From: Bacteroidales bacterium UBA6346
GTDB lineage: Bacteria; Bacteroidota; Bacteroidia; Bacteroidales; UBA932
DNA: 17,792 nucleotides
Assembly: GCA_002438905.1 (NCBI GenBank)
Contig: DJSA01000050.1
Coordinates: 1-17,792 of the forward strand
Reading direction: 5' to 3'
This document shows, piece after piece, positions 13,244-17,792 of this stretch. A program made the translations under genes and the position numbers. The notes beneath the pieces are model-generated. The model was not told the DNA's origin. It saw nothing but the letters and a program-made list of their open reading frames with translations, and did not search any database. How positions within the stretch are numbered: position 1 is the first letter of the stretch; each line of letters opens with the position of its first letter.

Positions 13244-13801
13244 TTATCGACCGGTTCTCCCAGTCATCTCATTAATTCTATTCTGAAGCCATATCCGCCC
13301 CCGGCTCAACTGGGTCCGAGAAGTGCTTTCCGTAATCCCGAGCATCTCCGCAATCTCCTTGTGCGAAAAGCCCTCCATGACATAGAGGTTAAACACGGCC
13401 CTGAACCCCGGAGGCATCTCCATCACCGCAGACATAATCTCATTGTACGACATCCGGTCAACGGCGCCTTCCTCGCGGGATTGTAGACCACGTGCCAGCG
13501 AAATGTCATCGCTCATCTTCAGCGCATCGTTTTTTCTGAGGTACATTAGAGACGCATTGATGAAAATCCTCCGCGCCCATCCGTCGAAAGGGCCGCTTCC
13601 GCTGTAGCAGTGAAGCTTCGTGAAAAGAGCAACGAAACCCTCCTGCAAGATGTCTTCCGCAACCGTCCTATCCCCCACATAGCGTATGCACACGGGAAAA
13701 TACCGAGGTGCCAGAAGCTCGTACATCTTCCTCTGGGCAGCCCGGTCTCCGTTTATGCATCTGTCTATGAGTTGAACGGCTTTGTCTTCGCTCACGGTCA
13801 C
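13244..13801 (-). CDS. RNA polymerase ECF-type sigma factor (module 2)
   Basis: A 185-residue ECF sigma factor, paralogue of the one at 1687-2280. Region 2 spans about 20-90 (VAEDILQEGFVALFTKL at 47-63, FDGWARRIFINASLMYLRK at 72-90); region 4 spans about 118-176 with the helix-turn-helix SHKEIAEMLGITESTSRTQL at 146-165. The start is unusual: upstream in this frame there is a stop and no ATG, and the first internal ATG (Met26) would cut region 2, so translation must begin at a GTG, at 13801 or 13795. The 13801 GTG overlaps the stop of a 20-codon leader frame (GTGA). The barrel gene follows after 4 bp. It is divergent from the TPR gene. Confidence 0.94.
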   Translation of the reverse strand: MTVSEDKAVQLIDRCINGDRAAQRKMYELLAPRYFPVCIRYVGDRTVAEDILQEGFVALFTKLHCYSGSGPFDGWARRIFINASLMYLRKNDALKMSDDISLARGLQSREEGAVDRMSYNEIMSAVMEMPPGFRAVFNLYVMEGFSHKEIAEMLGITESTSRTQLSRGRIWLQNRINEMTGRTGR

Positions 13802-13860
13802 TGTAGCGGGCCGGAAAAACTGCCGACATCAAGATGCAACCCCAGCCCGTTACGTTGCAT
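13798..13860 (-). CDS. Possible 20-codon leader ORF coupled to the sigma gene
   Basis: An ATG at 13860 opens a 20-codon frame ending in TGA (13800-13798) that shares GTGA with the GTG start of the sigma gene. A -7-like box (13877-13884) lies just upstream, so a transcript from it would include this frame. The peptide (MQRNGLGLHLDVG, then SFSGPLQ) resembles nothing I know. The overlap could couple translation of the weakly initiated sigma gene; it may also be chance. Confidence 0.3.
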   Translation of the reverse strand: MQRNGLGLHLDVGSFSGPLQ

Positions 13861-13876
13861 CGGTCGATATTTTCCT

Positions 13877-13884
13877 CAAAAATA
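13877..13884 (-). promoter_or_regulatory. -7 box TATTTTTG before the module 2 sigma gene
   Basis: Minus-strand TATTTTTG fits TAnnTTTG, about 75 bases before the GTG start. No -33 TTTG at the expected distance. It lies 24 bases from the oppositely oriented -7 box of the TPR gene. Confidence 0.35.
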
Positions 13885-13907
13885 CGTATTTTTCCCGAAT
13901 TGCTTGT

Positions 13908-13915
13908 TATCTTTG
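13908..13915 (+). promoter_or_regulatory. -7 box TATCTTTG for the TPR-envC operon
   Basis: An exact TAnnTTTG match followed by C, 80 bases before the chosen ATG. The -33 region is T-rich but without TTTG at 19-21 bases. Confidence 0.5.
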
Positions 13916-13995
13916 CGTCTTATGCGCACGGATTTGCCGTTTCCGCACTACGGATGGCGCAATTTTGGGTATGCGCCGTCATAAAACAAAATGCC

Positions 13996-15708
13996 ATGAT
14001 GAAATTTATGAAATATGCCATCGTCCTGCTGACAGCGGCGTTCCTGTCGCAAAACGTCTTCGCCCAGAAGGATCTAAAAGAGTCGATAAAGGACAGCGCT
14101 CTGCTGCTTGCAGTCGAAAAATATGACAACGGGGCGTATGCCGATGCGGAAAGAATGTTGCGGTCTATAGTGAACAATGATCCGGGATATGACGCCGCGC
14201 ACTATTACCTCGCGCTGATATACCTCACGAAAAACGAAAACGACCTTGCCGAGGCGGAGCTACTGCGCGCTGTGGAGGAGGATCCGGGAAACTTCTGGTA
14301 TCGCCAGAGACTTGCCGTTGTCTACCGCTACACGAACCAGGTCGGCAAGGCGATAGAAATATACGAGAAACTGCTCGCCGACTTCCCGAAAAAGAGTGAA
14401 CTCTACTTCGACCTCGTGGAAATGTATGCCCAGAACGCACAGACTGACAAGGCATTGGAGACATTGAACGACGTCGAAAAAATATTCGGAGAATCCGAAT
14501 CCATCGCGATATATCGTTTCCGTCTCCTTATGGCTTCGGGAAAGACGGAGGAGGCTTATAAGTCATTGGAGGAATATAATTCGAAATATTCGTCTCCTTA
14601 TATATTGTCGACTCTCGGAGACTACAGAATGTCGATGTACGAAGACTCGTTGGCCGTGGCATATTATGACGAGGCGCTATCGCTCGACAAGGATTTTGCA
14701 CCGGCACTGCTTGGGAAAGCCGAGGCACGGCGCATGACGAGGAAATATTCCGAATTTTTCCCACTCCTGGATAGCTATATGGCCAATGAAAATGTGCCGG
14801 CACAGGGCAAGTCCGAGTATCTCAAGGCCATCGTCGAACAGTCCGATCCGAAGTTCGTGACATCGTTCCTTCCACAGCTCGACACTGCGGCGAACATCTG
14901 CTTCAGGAAGCACCCCTCAGACAGTTCAGTAATCGCGACAGTGGCATCCTATTACTACCGCACACAGCGACAGGACGTTGCGGAGGATCTGTTCCGCCTG
15001 AACGCGTCCATGCATCCGGACAAGCCTGAGCTTACGGCAACCTATCTCTACTCGCTGCTCTATGCGAAAGACTGGAAGAAACTTGCGGAAGCCGGCTCGG
15101 AAGCCGCTCTGCAACATCCTGACATTCCGGACTTTATGGCACTCGCAGGCACGGGGTACAGTTACTTGAATGAGTATGACAAGGTCATTGAACTTTCGCA
15201 GAAGATGCTCCAGACGGCCCCGAAGGACAGCGCGGTCGTGGTCTCCGCCTACTCGGCGATGGGCGATGCATACTATCAGAAAAACGACACGAAGAACGCG
15301 TTCAAGGCATACGACAAGGTGCTGAAAGTCAGCCCGAACAACATCTACGTCCTGAACAACTACGCCTACTATCTCTCCGTCACGGGAAAGAACCTCAAGA
15401 AGGCCTATGCGATGAGCAAGAAGACGATTGAGGCGGAACCGGACAACGCGACCTATCTCGACACCTTCGGATGGATTCTCTATTTGCAGGGCAAGGCGCT
15501 GGAAGCCAAGCCATTCTTCAAGCACGCGATGCTCTACGGAGGGAAGGACAGCGCCGTGATTATGGACCACTACGCCGAGGTGCTCTATGCCCTCAAGGAA
15601 TATGACCTCGCGTTTGTCTACTGGTACAGGGCTCAGGCCAAGAACGACGGGGAGATTCCTGACTTGGATGCCCGGATTGCGGAAAGAAAGAAGGCCGCCG
15701 GCAAATGA
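13996..15708 (+). CDS. Tetratricopeptide-repeat periplasmic protein
   Basis: A 570-residue protein beginning with a signal peptide, MMKFMKYAIVLLTAAFLSQ then NVFAQ, cleaved near Ala23-Gln24. I chose the ATG at 13996 (13999 is equivalent) because the signal peptide begins there, although the frame is open for 54 more codons. The mature protein is almost wholly helical repeats: two TPR blocks at about 35-260 (AHYYLALIYLTKNENDLAEA, WYRQRLAVVYRYTNQVGKAI) and about 315-545 (AYSAMGDAYYQKNDTKNAFK, LDTFGWILYLQGKALEAKPF). TPRs bind proteins, so it is probably a scaffold. Its stop overlaps the EnvC-like start by ATGA; this pairing of TPR and EnvC-type genes is common in Bacteroidales and suggests a joint role in envelope or septal peptidoglycan work. 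No catalytic domain is visible. Confidence 0.9.
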   Translation: MMKFMKYAIVLLTAAFLSQNVFAQKDLKESIKDSALLLAVEKYDNGAYADAERMLRSIVNNDPGYDAAHYYLALIYLTKNENDLAEAELLRAVEEDPGNFWYRQRLAVVYRYTNQVGKAIEIYEKLLADFPKKSELYFDLVEMYAQNAQTDKALETLNDVEKIFGESESIAIYRFRLLMASGKTEEAYKSLEEYNSKYSSPYILSTLGDYRMSMYEDSLAVAYYDEALSLDKDFAPALLGKAEARRMTRKYSEFFPLLDSYMANENVPAQGKSEYLKAIVEQSDPKFVTSFLPQLDTAANICFRKHPSDSSVIATVASYYYRTQRQDVAEDLFRLNASMHPDKPELTATYLYSLLYAKDWKKLAEAGSEAALQHPDIPDFMALAGTGYSYLNEYDKVIELSQKMLQTAPKDSAVVVSAYSAMGDAYYQKNDTKNAFKAYDKVLKVSPNNIYVLNNYAYYLSVTGKNLKKAYAMSKKTIEAEPDNATYLDTFGWILYLQGKALEAKPFFKHAMLYGGKDSAVIMDHYAEVLYALKEYDLAFVYWYRAQAKNDGEIPDLDARIAERKKAAGK

Positions 15709-16937
15709 GGATGAAAGGCCCGCACTTCATATCTGTTTTCCACCGCATCGCCTCCATGCTTGCGGCCGGCGTTCTGCTGGTGTCAGTCTCGTCCCCGGAA
15801 GTGTGCGCGCAGGATACAAGTGTCCAGCAGCAGAAAAAGGACAGACTTGAGAAAGAAATAGAAATTATCAACAGACAACTTTCCGCAACAAATTCGAAAA
15901 GCAGGGACGCGCTCTCCGCCTATAGTCTTGTTTCCAAGAAGATCAGCAACCGACAAGCACTTCTTAAGGAAAGCCGCAGAAAGGAAAGGGAATGCGCGGA
16001 CAAGATCTACCTTAAACAAAAGGAAATCAACCGGTTACAGACAAACTACGACACACTAGCAGCGCATTACGGACGACTTGTGCTCGGAGCGTATAAAAAT
16101 AGGGATGCTAGGATCTGGTATATGTACATCCTTGCGAGCGATGACATTTCGCAGGCCTACCGACGCTACGGCTATTTCAAGAGCCTCGCTTCCCAAATCA
16201 GGGAGGAAGCCCAGAGGATGGAGGAGACGCGCACACGGTTGGAAACAGAAAGAAACGAGCTGCAAAAACTAAGGTCGGAACAGCAGATCGTGACTCAGAA
16301 GACGCAGCTGGAACTCGGAAAACTTCAGGCGGAGCAGGCGGAGTCGAAGGCTCTGGTCGGAAAGCTGAAAAAGGACAAAGCAAGGTATAAGAGGGAGCTG
16401 GCCGCCAAAAGGAAGCAGGTGGAGGCGCTTGATAGGGAAATTTCCAGGCTGGTGCGCGAAGCAATGAGAGGGGGTAGTTCTGGGAAAGGTTCAGGGAAGG
16501 GATCTGGCAAGATGGTCATCGATGAAAAGTTGGCAGCAGAGTTCTCGAAGAATCAAGGCAAACTCCCGTGGCCGGCCGACGGGCCTGTGGTGGATGATTT
16601 TGGAGAAAGGTACCACCCCGTCTACAAGAACATCAAACTCCCTAGGAACAACGGGATTGGGATAGCCCTAAGTCCGGGGACTACGGTTAAATGCGTGTTT
16701 GATGGAGTTGTGAAACAGGTGCTTGTGATGCCGGGCTACAATCAGTGCGTGCTTGTCCAGCATGGAAACTATTTCACGTTCTACTGCAAACTGAAGAATG
16801 TCGTGGTTAAGTCTGGGCAGAAAGTGAAGATCGGGCAGGACATCGGAACGGTGGATACCATCAACCGCGAGACGCAGCTGCATTTTCAGATTTGGAAGGA
16901 TACTACCCCTCAAAATCCGGAGAAGTGGCTGAAGTGA
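15705..16937 (+). CDS. envC: EnvC-like murein hydrolase activator (degenerate LytM/M23 domain)
   Basis: A 410-residue periplasmic protein. A signal peptide covers about 1-35 (hydrophobic core ASMLAAGVLLVSVSS, cleavage near Ala35-Gln36). Residues 38-255 are a long charged coiled coil, as in EnvC. A Ser-Gly-Lys linker (SSGKGSGKGSGK, 258-269) leads to a LytM domain at about 287-410. That domain lacks metal ligands: the HxGxD site reads NNGIGI (315-320), the HLS position reads FYCKLKN (359-365), and only LHF (392-394) remains of HxH. This is the pattern of EnvC-type proteins, which do not cut peptidoglycan but activate amidases for daughter-cell separation. The ATG overlaps the TPR gene stop by four bases (ATGA), indicating coupled translation. 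An amidase partner is not in the window. The symbol is by family resemblance. Confidence 0.9.
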   Translation: MRMKGPHFISVFHRIASMLAAGVLLVSVSSPEVCAQDTSVQQQKKDRLEKEIEIINRQLSATNSKSRDALSAYSLVSKKISNRQALLKESRRKERECADKIYLKQKEINRLQTNYDTLAAHYGRLVLGAYKNRDARIWYMYILASDDISQAYRRYGYFKSLASQIREEAQRMEETRTRLETERNELQKLRSEQQIVTQKTQLELGKLQAEQAESKALVGKLKKDKARYKRELAAKRKQVEALDREISRLVREAMRGGSSGKGSGKGSGKMVIDEKLAAEFSKNQGKLPWPADGPVVDDFGERYHPVYKNIKLPRNNGIGIALSPGTTVKCVFDGVVKQVLVMPGYNQCVLVQHGNYFTFYCKLKNVVVKSGQKVKIGQDIGTVDTINRETQLHFQIWKDTTPQNPEKWLK

Positions 16938-16996
16938 CGAAATAAAAAGCAGTCTGCGGTGTTGGACGGCTTGATGAAATCCTCACCATCCTGATA

Positions 16997-17026
16997 GACC
17001 CCTCCCGTCCCCTCGAAGGGGAAGTG
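16997..17026 (+). repeat. Copy 2 of the 30-bp palindromic intergenic repeat
   Basis: Matches 6108-6137 (read on the minus strand) at 29 of 30 positions. The stem is TCCCCT (17008-17013) with AGGGGA (17017-17022) around a CGA loop. It lies 60 bp behind the EnvC-like stop in a 250-bp gap that otherwise has no gene. As with copy 1, it is oriented with the transcription of the flanking genes. Confidence 0.8.
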
Positions 17027-17077
17027 GTGCTCCGTGCACACTATCGCACAAGGCTCTCGCTTCGTTGTTCTTCGCAC

Positions 17078-17113
17078 GACGCTGATGCGTCTCTTCACCA
17101 TACGCCTTGCATC
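17078..17113 (-). repeat. Copy B of the 21-bp repeat with adjacent hairpin
   Basis: 17093-17113 matches 3316-3336 at 18 of 21 positions on the minus strand. One base away is GACGC-TGAT-GCGTC (17078-17091), a 5-bp stem whose loop has the same four bases (TGAT / ATCA) as the hairpin near copy A, though the stem sequence is different. Copy 2 of the palindromic repeat is 51 bp away, so this gap is a small cluster of repeat-like elements. Confidence 0.5.
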
Positions 17114-17187
17114 ACTTAGTGGGGGATGAATGAGTGGCTTGTAATGAACTGAAAGTGCAATGAAATGGAAATACAATAATTGTTGAT

Positions 17188-17792
17188 ATGGAAAGGAAGA
17201 CTGTGTTTTTGACCGGGGCGACCGGGAATATGGGATGGGCGGGGTTTCAGGAACTGCACGCGAGGACTGACAGATTTGTTGTCCGGGTACTGGCGCGCCC
17301 GAGCAAAAAGAACAGGAAGAAACTTGAACCCTATATGAATGACCCATCGGTGGAGATTGTCTGGGGCGACCTCACGAACTATGAGGATGTTCTGCGCGGA
17401 GTGACCGGTGCGGACTATGTCCTTCATGTCGGAGGTATGGTGTCGCCGGCTGCGGACTATTTCCCTCAGAAGACACTGGAAGTCAATGTCAGGTCATCAG
17501 AGAACGTGGCGCGGGCAGTGCTTGCCCAGCCGGAGCCGGAGAAGATAAGGGTTGTCTACATCGGGTCGATCGCGCAGCTCGGTGACAGGCTGTTCCCGCA
17601 TCATTGGGGACGTTCCGGAGACCCCGTGATGGCGAGCGCATACGACATGTATTCCGTTTCCAAATGCCGTGCGGAGAAAGCTATAGTCGATTCCGGCATT
17701 CCGCACTGGGTGTCGCTGCGCCAGTCGGGGATTCTCTATCCGGGAATACTCGGAGTCGTGAACCCGACCGCTTTCCATGTCCCTGTGGCCGG
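17188..17792 (+). CDS. NAD-dependent epimerase/dehydratase (extended SDR), 3' end outside the window
   Basis: The first 201 codons of an extended short-chain dehydrogenase/reductase. The Rossmann motif GATGNMG is at 10-16; the acidic residue for the nucleotide adenine region, Asp61 in WGDLTNYEDV, follows the pattern of the family. Catalytic residues are Ser127 (YIGSIAQ) and YSVSK at 155-159 (Tyr155, Lys159). Such enzymes act on nucleotide sugars or steroid-like substrates; the substrate-binding half lies partly off the edge, so the substrate cannot be named. The ATG at 17188 is the first in frame. No consensus promoter box is seen upstream; the 250-bp gap behind EnvC holds repeats and no other gene. 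Confidence 0.88.
   Translation, partial: MERKTVFLTGATGNMGWAGFQELHARTDRFVVRVLARPSKKNRKKLEPYMNDPSVEIVWGDLTNYEDVLRGVTGADYVLHVGGMVSPAADYFPQKTLEVNVRSSENVARAVLAQPEPEKIRVVYIGSIAQLGDRLFPHHWGRSGDPVMASAYDMYSVSKCRAEKAIVDSGIPHWVSLRQSGILYPGILGVVNPTAFHVPVA

Noticed and set aside
13834..13995. N-terminal extension of the TPR protein
   Set aside because: It would run through the -7 box at 13908-13915, and the signal peptide begins at 13996.
16910..17347. Minus-strand frames behind the EnvC-like gene and across the dehydrogenase start
   Set aside because: They cross repeats and the SDR coding region and have no recognisable domain.

Overview
The window looks like chromosomal DNA of a moderately GC-rich member of the Bacteroidota, order Bacteroidales. 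The grounds are: a NigD-like lipoprotein; ECF sigma factors of the Bacteroidales type paired with outer-membrane beta-barrel proteins; an EnvC-like protein behind a TPR protein; and several TTTG / TAnnTTTG promoter boxes, the consensus of the Bacteroidota housekeeping sigma factor. I cannot fix the genus. There are no rRNA or tRNA genes, phage genes, insertion sequences or CRISPR arrays.

Layout. 1-3177 (all minus): the first codons of a secreted protein at the left edge, an ECF sigma / membrane-anchored beta-barrel pair (module 1), and a NigD-like lipoprotein. 3380-4159 (minus): acyl-ACP thioesterase, preceded by a GC-rich motif repeated three times at an exact 33-bp period. 4474-4918 (minus): a decayed HigBA/RelE-type toxin-antitoxin pair, the antitoxin cut by an amber codon and the toxin by an in-frame internal deletion. 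4919-5456: a gene-free, AT-rich stretch holding a long rod-like inverted structure (candidate structured RNA), two GC-rich hairpins and a tandem repeat. 5457-7119 (minus): GNAT acetyltransferase and TPM-domain membrane protein, cotranscribed from a promoter that lies back to back with that of the NhaD-type antiporter (7281-8654, plus). 8699-10243 (minus): YifB/ComM-type AAA ATPase. 10425-11970 (plus): MlaE permease and MlaF ATPase. 11971-13801 (minus): a second, paralogous sigma / anchored-barrel pair (module 2), whose last codon abuts the MlaF stop with no gap. 13996-16937 (plus): TPR lipoprotein-like/periplasmic protein and EnvC-like murein hydrolase activator, overlapping by ATGA. 17188-end (plus): NAD-dependent epimerase/dehydratase, cut by the window edge.

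Theme. Much of the window serves the cell envelope: lipid transport (MlaEF), septal peptidoglycan splitting (EnvC), fatty-acid release (thioesterase), surface lipoprotein (NigD-like) and two sigma modules. The most unusual content is the two modules. In each, one polypeptide appears to carry a short cytoplasmic segment, one inner-membrane helix, a 145-160 residue low-complexity periplasmic linker and a C-terminal outer-membrane barrel, encoded directly after its own ECF sigma factor. If real, this would be a one-protein trans-envelope anti-sigma sensor. The second most interesting item is the uncharacterised rod structure at 5171-5303.
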